A program made the translations under genes and the position numbers. Below are positions 1 to 8,961 of a DNA stretch of 64,000 nucleotides, one piece after another. Numbering within the stretch: position 1 is the first letter of the stretch; each line of letters starts with the position of its first letter. This DNA is from Commensalibacter communis (lineage in GTDB: Bacteria; Pseudomonadota; Alphaproteobacteria; Acetobacterales; Acetobacteraceae), in NCBI RefSeq assembly GCF_947179015.1, contig NZ_CAMXCM010000003.1:1-64000 (forward strand). Reading direction: 5' to 3'. The notes under the pieces are model-generated. The model searched no databases. It saw only the letters and a list, made by a program, of their open reading frames with translations, and was not told where the DNA came from.

Positions 1-137
1 GTGGGTAATGCATACGTGCTAATTCCAACAGATCTAGGTGCTATAAAACTCCTCGCTTGTATCGGTAAAATACCACCATCTTGTCCAAAATCATCCAAAT
101 CATCTGATAAATCCTCACCTTTTAATAAATCACTCAT
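1..137 (-). CDS. Unknown protein, N-terminal part only
   Basis: The first 45 codons of a minus-strand gene that runs off the left edge of the window. The start is ATG at 135-137, preceded on the minus strand by an AAAGGTAG ribosome binding site. The N terminus (MSDLLKGEDLSDDLDDFG) is acidic with no signal peptide, and is followed by a GILPIQARSFIAPRS stretch. I do not recognise the family and assign no function. The rest of the gene lies outside the window. Confidence 0.6.
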   Translation of the reverse strand, partial: MSDLLKGEDLSDDLDDFGQDGGILPIQARSFIAPRSVGISTYALP

Positions 138-831
138 TTATTACTACCTTTAAGTAAATAAAATATAAGAATTTGTTAACTTTTATATTAGAAGTTTTCA
201 TTCTTTATTATTCGACTTAATTTATTTATATTTATTATTTATTATACTTTATTTGTAGTTTGTATCCTGAAATATAAAAACCTAACTACTCGTAATATAT
301 ACATAATTATAATAGAGTCAAAACAAATTTAAAAATAATTAAATTTTATTTCCATTTTGATTCAAAAATAAAGAATATTTATAATATGTAAAATATATAT
401 ATTATATTGATAGTGTATCGTTTTATTTTTCCAGCTCTCTAAGATTTTATTATAAAAAAAATAAGCTTTTTGATTGATTGTACATTTATTGTTAATTAAT
501 GATGAATTATATTTTAATTTTTTTAAATTTTTAAAAGAATTTTTTTTATATAGGTTATTAATTTTTTTTGAATCTATTAAATATGCTGTATAAAAGTTAT
601 TTATTAGTTGATAAGCTTTATATATTCAATAGGATATACGATATGAGTAGTTACCGTAATTTAGATATATTTTGCATAATAGAAATTAGCAGAAAAAAAT
701 AAAGTAAATTAAATGAGTGTTGCTCTTGTTATAGAACGTATATTTTTAAGTTTATATATAATGTTTTTTGTATTAATAATGATTTAATTATCAAATCAAA
801 TAAAAATTATAAAAAAAGATTGGAGGAGAGT
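138..831. other. AT-rich intergenic region
   Basis: About 690 bases, very AT-rich, between two divergently transcribed genes. I see no RNA gene, no clear hairpin and no credible coding frame. One 19-codon frame at 643-702 has a weak AGGA upstream but nothing else in its favour. Promoters for both flanking genes should lie here but cannot be placed with confidence. Confidence 0.6.
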
Positions 832-1449
832 ATGGCTGGTATTATTTCTATGATAGAAAATAATGAACAAAATAAAAAAGAAACCGTTGCGACAACGATT
901 CGTATGACTGAAGAGATTGCTTCTCAAATTGAAGGATTAGTCGATTACCTTGAAACTTCTAAAAATGAAGTAATGGTCAATCTATTAAAAACTGGATTAG
1001 AACAGGCATATCAATATATCAACACCATGGATGATGATATCATAGAGTCAGAAGATAATGTTATAAGATATTTTCTATTTAATACAAATAAAGGGAATAA
1101 TGTAGCAGATCATGCGCGCATGATGGATGAGGAGCGCATTGAAGCCTTTAGCTCTCCGTGGAAAGAGAGTATTAAAAAAATTAAAAAAGATGATATTGTT
1201 TTTTTATATGCCAACGGAGAAGGAATTGTTGCTTATGGTAAGGCAAGTGGCATAGTACAAAATGGATATCGTTATGATGATCCCAAGCAAGACGGCAGTT
1301 GCTATCAAGAATTAATTGACTTTAAAAAACTTTCTAAACCAATAAAGGCTTCGGAGATATATAAAGTTTTGGGCAAGAAAGTACCTTTCTTAAAAACATT
1401 ATATATTCTTAAACACGGTGAAAAATTGTGGAAAATTATAAAAAAATAG
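832..1449 (+). CDS. RHH-type N terminus fused to an EVE/PUA-like domain
   Basis: A 205-residue cytosolic protein. Residues about 18-60 (TVATTIRMTEEIASQIEGL and the helices after it) resemble a ribbon-helix-helix DNA-binding unit. Residues about 80-200 resemble an EVE/PUA-like fold, with a FLFNTN strand and a DDIVFLYANGEGIVAYGKA core; in other proteins such folds bind modified bases or RNA. The ATG at 832 is chosen over an upstream TTG at 820 because GGAGGAGAG sits directly before it. It stands alone and is followed by a bidirectional hairpin. A regulator or modified-nucleic-acid reader is an inference; the substrate is unknown. Confidence 0.6.
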   Translation: MAGIISMIENNEQNKKETVATTIRMTEEIASQIEGLVDYLETSKNEVMVNLLKTGLEQAYQYINTMDDDIIESEDNVIRYFLFNTNKGNNVADHARMMDEERIEAFSSPWKESIKKIKKDDIVFLYANGEGIVAYGKASGIVQNGYRYDDPKQDGSCYQELIDFKKLSKPIKASEIYKVLGKKVPFLKTLYILKHGEKLWKIIKK

Positions 1450-1487
1450 AAAGTTGTTATTTTTAATTGATGTTGATAGGGCTGGGT

Positions 1488-1518
1488 TTTACTGGGCAAC
1501 AAAACATTGCCCAGTAAA
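1488..1518. terminator. Bidirectional terminator hairpin
   Basis: A perfect 12-bp inverted repeat (TTTACTGGGCAA / TTGCCCAGTAAA) with a 7-base loop lies between two convergent genes. It is GC-rich at the stem core, with T/A runs at the base on both sides. Confidence 0.75.
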
Positions 1519-1526
1519 CGATAAAT

Positions 1527-3215
1527 CTATGATTGCTCTATAACAGTTTTAGAAGGCTTTGCTCCGCTAACGCCATAGTATAAAATATATACATAACAAA
1601 GAAGTGGTAATAAGAAAGCGTGGTGTAATCCAATGCTATCAGCGATAAAACCCTGAGCAAATGGAATCACTGCCCCTCCGACAATAGCCATTACCACTAA
1701 ACTTGATGCTTGTTCTGTTAAAATTCCCATTCCTGTAATAGCTAAAGAGAAAATCGTCGGGAACATAATAGAGTTAAATAAACCAATGGAGATAATAGAA
1801 TATACAGCAACATTTCCAGAGGATAGCATGGTAATAACTAATAAACACAGATTAACAATTGCACAAAGAGACAATAATTTGCGTGGGGATATTTTCACCA
1901 TTAATGCTGATCCTATGACACGTCCAACCATCGCACCTCCCCAGAAAAAAGCGACATATTGGGAGGCAACTTGTTCAGTCATCCGACCAATATCAGGTAA
2001 TGTTAAATAGCTTATCATAAAACTGCCGACTGATACTTCGGCACCAACATAAAAGAAAATTCCTAATGCACCAAGAACAGCATGAGGATATTGAAATACA
2101 TCTTTAAGAGAATGAGGTGTGTTTTTGCTTTCTTCTGCTTGATCTTTATTTTCGGGAAGCTTAAAGATGGCCACGAAACCAGCAAGTAATAAAAGAATAA
2201 TACCCAAAATTGCATATGGTTTTTGAACTGATTTGGCTTGATTATTCCGATATTCTTGCATTTTTTGTTTAGCTGCGGGCGTTATTTCACTTTTTAACTT
2301 TTGCAGCATATTCGTTTGGTTAGGATCAAGTGAAGTTGTAACAAGACCATCCATTGATTGCACTAAAGCATCGGCAGGTAATTGCTCTAATTTTTCCGCT
2401 GGAATATTACTGAGAATATATAACTTTTGTTCAGTTGGTATATCGCTTAACACAGTTCCCAATATTTCAGGGGGAAGGCGATTAGCTTGTTCTAATAGTA
2501 ATTCATTCGAAAGTTTGTTAAAAATGAAAGGTGGAATATTTTTTAAAGCATAGGCAACATTCTCAGGCTTTGCTTGATTGAATGCAGATTGAATATCCGT
2601 GGTTGGTTTATTTTCAAGTGTAGAAATTAATTGAATTGTTTCTGGAGCTGTTGCCACATCTTTTGGTAAAGTATAAGAAGCACCCACTAGAATAAGAATA
2701 CCACCAAGATAGGGAGCTACAGTGGTTCCCAAAGCATTAAATGCTTGAGCCAAGTTTAGTCGGCTAGAGCTGGTTTTCTGAGAGCCTAATAAGGTAACAT
2801 ACGGATTGGCGGCAACTTGTAAGATTGTTATTCCAGTTGCGAGAATAAAAAGTGCAAGTAAGAAAATGTAATAATTAGAGGAAATAGCCGCAGGCCAAAA
2901 CCCAAATGCGCCAATTGCCGCAATAATAAGACCAGTGACAATGCCTTTTTTATATCCGAGCGAGGAAACAATTTTCCCTCCTGGTATAGACATTAGAAAA
3001 TATGCACCAAAGAATGTGAATTGGACCAACATGGCTTGGGCATAGTTTAATTCAAATACGGTCTTTAAATGTGGAATAAGAATATCATTTAGACACGTCA
3101 AAAATCCCCACATGAAGAAAACGGTTGTCATGACGCTTAATGCGACAGGATAGTACGTGAATGAATTTTGACGGGCTTCGAAATTGTCAGAAGCCCCTGA
3201 TGAAGAATTGCTCAT
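1527..3215 (-). CDS. Sugar MFS transporter, FucP/GluP type, with large periplasmic insertion
   Basis: A 562-residue inner-membrane carrier of the fucose/glucose-galactose:H+ symporter type in the major facilitator superfamily. The opening FFMWGFLTCLNDILIPHLK and the helix-2 PGGKIVSSLGYKKG are family hallmarks. Typical members have about 410-440 residues. The extra length is one block at about residues 190-335, between helix 5 (ending VAPYLGGILILVGA) and helix 6 (PYAILGIILLLLAGF), which topology places in the periplasm. The insert is helical, rich in LP and IP steps, and has no cysteine. The substrate is probably a hexose, but this is not proven by the sequence. The gene is monocistronic, with ATG at 3215. 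Confidence 0.85.
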   Translation of the reverse strand: MSNSSSGASDNFEARQNSFTYYPVALSVMTTVFFMWGFLTCLNDILIPHLKTVFELNYAQAMLVQFTFFGAYFLMSIPGGKIVSSLGYKKGIVTGLIIAAIGAFGFWPAAISSNYYIFLLALFILATGITILQVAANPYVTLLGSQKTSSSRLNLAQAFNALGTTVAPYLGGILILVGASYTLPKDVATAPETIQLISTLENKPTTDIQSAFNQAKPENVAYALKNIPPFIFNKLSNELLLEQANRLPPEILGTVLSDIPTEQKLYILSNIPAEKLEQLPADALVQSMDGLVTTSLDPNQTNMLQKLKSEITPAAKQKMQEYRNNQAKSVQKPYAILGIILLLLAGFVAIFKLPENKDQAEESKNTPHSLKDVFQYPHAVLGALGIFFYVGAEVSVGSFMISYLTLPDIGRMTEQVASQYVAFFWGGAMVGRVIGSALMVKISPRKLLSLCAIVNLCLLVITMLSSGNVAVYSIISIGLFNSIMFPTIFSLAITGMGILTEQASSLVVMAIVGGAVIPFAQGFIADSIGLHHAFLLPLLCYVYILYYGVSGAKPSKTVIEQS

Positions 3216-3383
3216 AATCGTCCTGTTTCTATATTTTTATAAAATTGGAGAATTAAATTCGCTCGTTATATATAAATTATAGTAAGCAAAATAATATACA
3301 TATAGAAAAACATATAAATTGAAAAATCAAAAGATATTTATAAGATCAATTAGAGATTATTTATACGTGATGTTCTTACTAGT

Positions 3384-4022
3384 CTATTTAACGATCCATT
3401 GCTGTCGTTCAGGATTACGCTTTTCCCAACCTTTTTCCTCTAGTTCTGGAGTTATATTCTGAAATTGAGGATAGCCTACACATAAATAGGCAATAAAATT
3501 CCAATCCTCTGGAACCGTTAAAATAGACTTCACTTTTGCAGGAGGCAAAATAGAAACCCATCCAACCCCAATACCGTAAGCTCTGGCAGCCAACCAAAAA
3601 CTAAAAATTGACATAACGGTTGAATAATTTGTCGTTTCTGGCATGGTCTGCCTTCCTAATCCCTTGCCCTGTGCGGGGTTTATTTCTGAAAAAACAGCAA
3701 TATGATGTGGAGCATCATTCAGACCAGATAGTTTTAGATTTGAGTACATTTGTTGTTGTTCAGAAGCATATTCTTGCGCAGCTTGTTGATTACACTCTTG
3801 GAAAAGCGAGTAAATTTGCTCACGTAGGGCAGGGGTTTCAACCTTTATATATCGCCAAGGTTGGCTGAGTCCGACTGAAGGTGCTAATGAGGCAACGTAT
3901 AATAGCTGGTTAAGGATATGATTATCAACGGGTTTTGATTGGAAGTGTCTGACATCTCTGCGCCAAGAAAAGAGTTGCTCAAGCTCTTGAATAAAATCAT
4001 CTGAAAATTGAGGAGTAGGCAT
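3384..4022 (-). CDS. bluB: 5,6-dimethylbenzimidazole synthase
   Basis: A 212-residue nitroreductase-fold flavoenzyme. BluB breaks down reduced FMN with oxygen to give 5,6-dimethylbenzimidazole, the lower ligand of vitamin B12. Diagnostic segments are WRRDVRHF near residue 20, LAPSVGLSQPWRY near 47, GLGRQTMPE near 120, and WLAARAYGIGVGWVSIL near 145, with a C-terminal ELEEKGW. These fit BluB better than generic nitroreductases, which lack the GVGWVSI segment. No other cobalamin genes are adjacent. Length is typical of the family. The start at 4022 is ATG. Confidence 0.85.
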   Translation of the reverse strand: MPTPQFSDDFIQELEQLFSWRRDVRHFQSKPVDNHILNQLLYVASLAPSVGLSQPWRYIKVETPALREQIYSLFQECNQQAAQEYASEQQQMYSNLKLSGLNDAPHHIAVFSEINPAQGKGLGRQTMPETTNYSTVMSIFSFWLAARAYGIGVGWVSILPPAKVKSILTVPEDWNFIAYLCVGYPQFQNITPELEEKGWEKRNPERQQWIVK

Positions 4023-4060
4023 AAATTTATATCCTCTGTGCTTGTAAAGGTTGAAACGAA

Positions 4061-4091
4061 AAAAGCCAGGATAAGAAACTTCCTGGCTTTT
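4061..4091 (-). terminator. Rho-independent terminator of the mla genes
   Basis: An 11-bp perfect stem (AAAAGCCAGGA / TCCTGGCTTTT) with a 9-base loop. Read on the minus strand it lies just after the mlaC stop and ends in a run of six T. Confidence 0.85.
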
Positions 4092-4121
4092 GATTAAATA
4101 TATAGCTTTGGAGCCAAGCTA

Positions 4122-4775
4122 TTATGGGTGTTTTGAAATTTGACGTTTTAATGCATCAATTAATGCAGAGACATTATTACCGTGACGAGCAATAAAAGAA
4201 GTATAATCACCTCTTTGTGTCACTGATAAAGAGGCATTTTCGCCAATAATATCAACCACTCTTGGGGATCCGCTTTCTGTACTGATAACCCATTGTATCG
4301 AGACATTTGGCTGTTTTGGACGATGAAGAATGGTTTCAATTGAGAACCTACCACCTTCAACTGTAGAGACTTTGCCAATGTCAAAAGAAACGCCTTTATA
4401 TTCGCCCAAACGGTCAGTGATAGAATTGATTAATACCTGGTGAAATAATTGAACATATTCTTTTTGTTGTTCTGGTGTTGCGATACGCCAAAAACGACCA
4501 AGGCAAAATTTAGCGATTGTGTCAACATCAACATCTTGATTTAAAATTGTTAAAAACTGTTCTTTCTTCTCTTTTGCGGATTTATTGCTATTCACAACAG
4601 AAACCATTTTATTACCTGTGGCTTCGAGCCATTGTCTTAATTCTGTGCCTGAATAAGATTTTTGTGCGTGTGCACCTGGAATAGCAAGAGGAGAATAAGG
4701 AACTATATTACTGGAAAATAATATACTTGAAACTGTGGCTATAGAAAAAAGAAAACGACAAGAGTAAATCTTCAT
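4122..4775 (-). CDS. mlaC: MlaC-type periplasmic phospholipid-binding protein
   Basis: A 217-residue protein of the MlaC/Ttg2D family, which carries phospholipids across the periplasm between the outer-membrane MlaA complex and the inner-membrane MlaFEDB transporter. The N terminus is a cleavable signal peptide ending near AHAQ (residue 38). The mature part has the usual layout: an LSTL-like FLTILNQDVDVDTIAKFCLGRFWR segment, then QQKEYVQLFHQVLINS and a beta-rich C-terminal half. The hopanoid-associated HpnM is a related alternative, but the mlaA gene 15 bases upstream favours MlaC. A strong terminator follows. Confidence 0.85.
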   Translation of the reverse strand: MKIYSCRFLFSIATVSSILFSSNIVPYSPLAIPGAHAQKSYSGTELRQWLEATGNKMVSVVNSNKSAKEKKEQFLTILNQDVDVDTIAKFCLGRFWRIATPEQQKEYVQLFHQVLINSITDRLGEYKGVSFDIGKVSTVEGGRFSIETILHRPKQPNVSIQWVISTESGSPRVVDIIGENASLSVTQRGDYTSFIARHGNNVSALIDALKRQISKHP

Positions 4776-4790
4776 TATATAATTCCTAAC

Positions 4791-5615
4791 TTATTTTATA
4801 TACCAAGCTGGCGTTGTGGCTCTGTGGTCATTGATGAGCTCTTTGATCTCAGCACTTTGTTGTTGTTGGTATGCGCTACGAATAGTTGCATAAGGATCCA
4901 ACGAATCTCTTTGTAATTGATCCATTGCATCAAGATAGTCCGCTCTAGAGCTAATTACACCTAGGATATTATATGCCCAGTTAAAAGTAATCAAGCCATA
5001 TCCTCTGGGGACATAGTTAAATGGCTGTAAACCAACAGCGATAATAGAGCCACCTGCTTCACGAAAGCTTGATGGTCCCATAAAGGGTACAAATAAATAA
5101 GGACCTGATTTGATTCCCCAAGAAGCCAAAGTCATGCCTGGGGTCGTATCATGATGTTCATACCCAACCATAGAGGCAACATCGATAAAACCACCAACAC
5201 CAGCAACCATATTGATACACCAACGAGCAAAGGTATCGCCAGCACGTCTTGGTTTGCCAGCGCCAACATCAGAAAAGAACACAACAGGCTCATTCATTGT
5301 TGTAATCATATTGCTCAGAGATTTGCGAACTACTTTTGGCACAGCCCAAACATACGCTTTGGCAACAGGGCGAAGAGTATATTTATCAACTGTGGTCGTG
5401 AGATTATACATTTCACGGTTTGTAGGTTCGTATTTATCATTATTGCGTTTATATTCAGCCAAGGCTTCTGGATCTTTGGGAACTGGTGCCGTACATGCAC
5501 TTGCGAAAAGAGATAAACCAACAGTCAAAGTAATATAAGAGAGACGACGCATTTTTTGTTTTTTCTTTGTTTGAGGCTGTAAAGAATGAGAAATATTACT
5601 GTTATTCAAATCCAT
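4791..5615 (-). CDS. mlaA: MlaA (VacJ) outer-membrane lipoprotein
   Basis: A VacJ/MlaA family lipoprotein that removes phospholipids from the outer leaflet of the outer membrane. The lipobox is LFASAC, and the family core includes YEPTNREMYN, RPVAKAYVWAVPKVVR and a C-terminal GPYLFVPFMGPSSFR. ATG at 5615 is preferred because GAGAGG precedes it. It adds about 21 polar residues before MRRLSYITL, so an internal start at 5552, giving a canonical lipoprotein signal, is possible. A TTG at 5627 is less likely. It is the first gene of a two-gene unit with mlaC; mlaF, mlaE and mlaD are not in the window. Confidence 0.88.
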   Translation of the reverse strand: MDLNNSNISHSLQPQTKKKQKMRRLSYITLTVGLSLFASACTAPVPKDPEALAEYKRNNDKYEPTNREMYNLTTTVDKYTLRPVAKAYVWAVPKVVRKSLSNMITTMNEPVVFFSDVGAGKPRRAGDTFARWCINMVAGVGGFIDVASMVGYEHHDTTPGMTLASWGIKSGPYLFVPFMGPSSFREAGGSIIAVGLQPFNYVPRGYGLITFNWAYNILGVISSRADYLDAMDQLQRDSLDPYATIRSAYQQQQSAEIKELINDHRATTPAWYIK

Positions 5616-5918
5616 TTTGCCTCTCAAGTGGTTTTATTAATTCCATAGACTATATCAAATATACCCAGTCATATCGTGCGATAGGCTTTGATTATATTGA
5701 TATCTAATTTTTTGCACAGATTGCGTTTTGACCATAGCAGATTCATCTCTAAACAACAGAAAAAAGGTTGTGGGCAGAATAAAAAATAAACGTATCTTAA
5801 CGAAATGTTGTACTATAATCACATTATTATTTTAGATTTTGTTGTAAAATATTGATATAAAACAAGAAGCGGTAAACAGAATCGTAGATATATTAACAAT
5901 AAATAATCTGTTCAATAA
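5616..5918. other. Intergenic region upstream of mlaA
   Basis: About 300 bases between the mlaA start and the 3' end of the J-domain gene, both on the minus strand. No coding frame or RNA was recognised. It should hold the mlaA promoter, but I cannot place it. Confidence 0.5.
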
Positions 5919-6749
5919 TTATAAACCACGATTTCGTTTGATATAATCCCAAGCAGCATTGATTTTAACAATTTTAATTGCTGATTCTGCCATCTCAGCT
6001 TCAGTTGCGCCTTTGGCAGCCATGACATCAGGGTGATGTTCGCGAACCAGCTTACGCCATTGATTGCGTATTTCTTCATCAGTGGCATTGCTGTGGATTT
6101 CAAGTGCTTCATATGGGTTTTGTTCTTCGGCTACACTGCGCAGAGAGCCACCGTTCATCATATAATCCCATGCCGACTGCGGCAATTCAAAGATTTTATA
6201 AACCTGACGTAAGAATTTTTCTTCTTCGGGATGTAATGGGGTTGAGGGATCTGAATCTGCCTTGGCAATGGCGAAAAGGAGGATCAGAAGATTTTCAAGT
6301 TTGCTTTTTTCATCTTTAAAAGCCACCGCCAGCTCTTCTGCAAATTTTGGATAATCGTCAACCCGTTGGCGTGCTTGGTCAAACAATTTTCCAATGGCGG
6401 GTTGCTGTTGAGCTGGTACTGCAAAGAAGCGTTTAAAAGCATCGATTTCTTTACGATTGACAGATCCATCACATTTGGCGATCTTTGCGGACAGAATAAT
6501 CATACACAAGGCTAAGGCTTGGTCTTTTTTTCCTGTACTAACCGCCATTTTGACAGCAATATAACTTGCGGCACCCATAAAGTCAGGCGAGATTTTACGT
6601 TTCCATTGTTCTGTCCATCCACCAGCAGGGGGATCTAACAATGTATTTTTGTCTGCGGCATGTCCTAAGGCTGCACCCAGTAAGGCACCCATAGGTCCCC
6701 CCGCAGCAAAACCAGCAACAGTACCAAAAACTTTTCCAATAAACGCCAT
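5919..6749 (-). CDS. TerB and J-domain co-chaperone, DjlA-like
   Basis: 276 residues. The glycine/alanine-rich N terminus (GKVFGTVAGFAAGGPMGALL) could insert in or touch the membrane, as in DjlA. Residues about 70-190 are a TerB-like helical domain with acidic helices (KIAKCDGSVNRKEIDAFKRFF). Residues about 208-276 form a C-terminal J domain (YEALEIHSNATDEEIRNQWR), with the HPD tripeptide in REHHPDVM needed to stimulate DnaK ATPase. Domain order matches DjlA, but lacking the E. coli reference I leave the symbol empty. It lies 66 bases after the small RHH gene and may share its transcript. Confidence 0.85.
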   Translation of the reverse strand: MAFIGKVFGTVAGFAAGGPMGALLGAALGHAADKNTLLDPPAGGWTEQWKRKISPDFMGAASYIAVKMAVSTGKKDQALALCMIILSAKIAKCDGSVNRKEIDAFKRFFAVPAQQQPAIGKLFDQARQRVDDYPKFAEELAVAFKDEKSKLENLLILLFAIAKADSDPSTPLHPEEEKFLRQVYKIFELPQSAWDYMMNGGSLRSVAEEQNPYEALEIHSNATDEEIRNQWRKLVREHHPDVMAAKGATEAEMAESAIKIVKINAAWDYIKRNRGL

Positions 6750-6815
6750 GTGCTTAACAATAAAAATTATAAAGAGAGTGTAAGTCTACTATTTTTGCAG
6801 CAAAAGGCAATATGT

Positions 6816-7046
6816 TTATCGTTCGCCTGTTGAAGACGCAAACGCCAATGCTGCCAATCGTAAAGCCGAAGAAAGAGGGCGATTTGGGTCTCGGTCTGTA
6901 TCAATAGACATAATCAATGCAGACAAAGAGAGTTGTTGTTTTTGAGCAGATTGTTCCAATAGTTGCCAAAATTCTTTTTCCAAAGCCACACTGGTTTTAT
7001 GACCAGAAAGGCGTAAGCTGCGTTTTTGTAAATAAGGATTGCTCAT
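6816..7046 (-). CDS. Small ribbon-helix-helix protein
   Basis: 76 residues with the alphaproteobacterial RHH pattern: LQKRSLRLSGHKTSVALEKEF (read in two parts) followed by an ALIMSIDTDRDP helix-turn. It probably binds DNA as a dimer; its target is unknown. The start ATG (7044-7046) overlaps the queG stop as ATGA, so translation is probably coupled. A longer reading that starts inside queG has no support. Similar RHH proteins often sit near aryl-sulfate or phage genes, so the link to queG may be only operonic. Confidence 0.8.
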   Translation of the reverse strand: MSNPYLQKRSLRLSGHKTSVALEKEFWQLLEQSAQKQQLSLSALIMSIDTDRDPNRPLSSALRLAALAFASSTGER

Positions 7047-8098
7047 GATTTTAACTGTTCTATGGCCCATTGGGCGGTTTCTTGGATAATCGCATTGTCG
7101 TGGTTTGCCCATAATTGGGCATGGCATAGCAAGGATTGCTGTTGAGAATTGCCTAGTGCAATCAACACATTCCGAATAAAGCGTATATATCCAATTCGTT
7201 TGACGGGCGATCCAGAGAAAAATTGTCTGAATTCTTCTTCGGTAAAATGGGAAAATTCTTTTAATAGTGGTTTATTCAGCTCTTGGCGAGCTTGTAATTT
7301 GATATGGCGACTATGTTGAGCAAAATGATTCCAAGGGCAAACCGCTAAACAATCATCGCATCCATAAATACGATTACCAATGGATTTTCGAAATTCGATG
7401 GGAATAGCACCACTATATTCAATGGTTAAATATGAAATGCAGCGTGTCGCATCCAGTTGAAACGGTGCAGGGAAAGCATTGGTGGGACAGGCTTGTAAAC
7501 ATTGGTTGCAACTGCCGCAATGGTTTTTAGAAGTTTGAGAGGGCGGTAGTTCTAATGTCGTCAAAATCTCCCCTAAGAAAAGCCAGCTGCCAAATTGACG
7601 CGAAACTAAATTGGTATGCTTGCCTTGCCACCCCAGTCCAGCTTGTTGCGCCAAAGGTTTTTCCATAATGGGGGCGGTATCGACAAATACTTTGACTTGA
7701 TCGGTTGGAGTTATAAATGGTTTAGCTTCTTTGATGATATATTGTGCCAAATGTTTTAACCATCCTTTAATCATGTCGTGATAATCTCTGTGTCGTGCAT
7801 AAACAGAGATATTCCCTATTTCGGGATGGTTTAAGTTGGCTAATGGATCAATGTCGGGGCCATAATTAACACCTAAAACGATAGCAGATTTGACTTCTGG
7901 CCATAAATGGTCTGGGCTGGATCGCTGAAAGGAACGATCTTCTAACCATTGCATTTCTCCGTGGCGTTTCCTATCAATAAATTCGTTTAACTGTTGTGCT
8001 TTTTCTGGTGACAGTTGTGCTTTGCAAATACCAAACTGATCAAATCCCAGTTCAAATGCTTTATTTCGAATAAGTTGCGTTAAAGATACAGGTAACAT
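7043..8098 (-). CDS. queG: Epoxyqueuosine reductase
   Basis: 351 residues. It catalyses the last step of queuosine synthesis, reducing epoxyqueuosine to queuosine in tRNA with cobalamin and two 4Fe-4S clusters. Cluster ligands are visible in CGSCNQCLQACPTNAF (about residue 190) and CDDCLAVCPWN (about 245). The C terminus carries HEAT-like helices with a RIGYIRFIRNVLIALGN segment. ATG at 8098 (MLPVSLTQLIRNKAFELGF) is preferred to a TTG 26 codons upstream, although neither has a strong ribosome site. tgt and queA, the other pathway enzymes here, are 26-31 kb away. Confidence 0.92.
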   Translation of the reverse strand: MLPVSLTQLIRNKAFELGFDQFGICKAQLSPEKAQQLNEFIDRKRHGEMQWLEDRSFQRSSPDHLWPEVKSAIVLGVNYGPDIDPLANLNHPEIGNISVYARHRDYHDMIKGWLKHLAQYIIKEAKPFITPTDQVKVFVDTAPIMEKPLAQQAGLGWQGKHTNLVSRQFGSWLFLGEILTTLELPPSQTSKNHCGSCNQCLQACPTNAFPAPFQLDATRCISYLTIEYSGAIPIEFRKSIGNRIYGCDDCLAVCPWNHFAQHSRHIKLQARQELNKPLLKEFSHFTEEEFRQFFSGSPVKRIGYIRFIRNVLIALGNSQQQSLLCHAQLWANHDNAIIQETAQWAIEQLKS

Positions 8099-8323
8099 AA
8101 GAAGGCATAAAATATCAGAAAGGTTTGAAAATGTAGGTATAATACGAAAGCTATAAACTATCAGAATTAAAGGCAAAGAAAAACAAAAGAGTTTATTGCG
8201 ATTGTTGAAATAATTGAAAGAATAAATATATTGTAAAACAGCAAATAATATGAATACCTTATTATTTATTAGTATTTTTTTATAAGTGATAATTTTCCAT
8301 TAAATGTAAAGGAATGATTAAGG

Positions 8324-8911
8324 ATGAAGTTTTTTTCTTTTTTACCAGCACTCGCCGTGGTGGTGGCAATTTCTGGATGTGCATCGGACACTCCTTTACC
8401 TTTTAATCAGCTGGGGGATTTCAGTGCATATCCCTTAAACAAGCAAACGTTTCGTATTTCTTATACTGCAAATGATAATATTAGCTATGCTGCTGCGCAA
8501 AATATTACATTGATTAAAGCTGCTCAAACAACAATTCAAAATGGATACCAATATTTTATTGTTATGAATAGCTCTAGTAATGTTCATAAAAAACCACAAA
8601 GAGAAGTGACTTATGCAGGTGGTGGATATGGCGGTGGATATTGGGGCGGCGGTCCAGGATTTTGGGGACCAGGTGCTTGGGGGCCTGGCGCTTGGGGACC
8701 ACCAGTGTGGAATGACCCATTTTATGGTGTGCCACAAGTGGTTACAACAGGACCCGCAGAGATCGCATATAACATAGAATGCTTTGCGAACGAACAGACC
8801 GCGCCACAAAATGCTTATAATGCAACATTAATTTTGACAACAATTGGTCAAAAATATGGTGTAAGCCCAACTGGTCAAGTGATTATTCAACAGCCAGAAC
8901 AGCATAAATAA
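8324..8911 (+). CDS. CC0125/CC1285-family lipoprotein
   Basis: 195 residues. The signal MKFFSFLPALAVVVAISGC has a lipobox (ISGC), so it is probably a lipid-anchored envelope protein. The N-terminal half (SYTANDNISYAAAQNITL, then a GYQYFIV strand) matches the alphaproteobacterial CC0125/CC1285 lipoprotein family. The middle is a low-complexity run of GGGYGGGYWGGG and GPGAWG repeats, about residues 99-130. The function is not known. It is transcribed alone; a hairpin follows at 8923. Confidence 0.75.
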   Translation: MKFFSFLPALAVVVAISGCASDTPLPFNQLGDFSAYPLNKQTFRISYTANDNISYAAAQNITLIKAAQTTIQNGYQYFIVMNSSSNVHKKPQREVTYAGGGYGGGYWGGGPGFWGPGAWGPGAWGPPVWNDPFYGVPQVVTTGPAEIAYNIECFANEQTAPQNAYNATLILTTIGQKYGVSPTGQVIIQQPEQHK

Positions 8912-8922
8912 GATTATAACTT

Positions 8923-8961
8923 AAGGAGCAACTTGTTTAATATAAATAACAGTTGTTCCTT
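8923..8961. terminator. Hairpin between convergent genes
   Basis: An 11-bp stem with one G-T pair (AAGGAGCAACT / AGTTGTTCCTT) and a 17-base loop, just after the lipoprotein stop and overlapping the end of the convergent porin gene. It can serve the plus-strand transcript. Confidence 0.55.

Noticed and set aside
643-702. 19-codon frame in the first AT-rich gap
   Set aside because: Weak ribosome site, no conserved features and typical of chance in AT-rich DNA.
820-831. TTG start for the RHH-EVE-like gene
   Set aside because: The GGAGGAGAG ribosome site lies within these codons and serves the ATG at 832.
5615-5627. TTG start for mlaA at 5627
   Set aside because: The GAGAGG within it fits the ATG at 5615 better.
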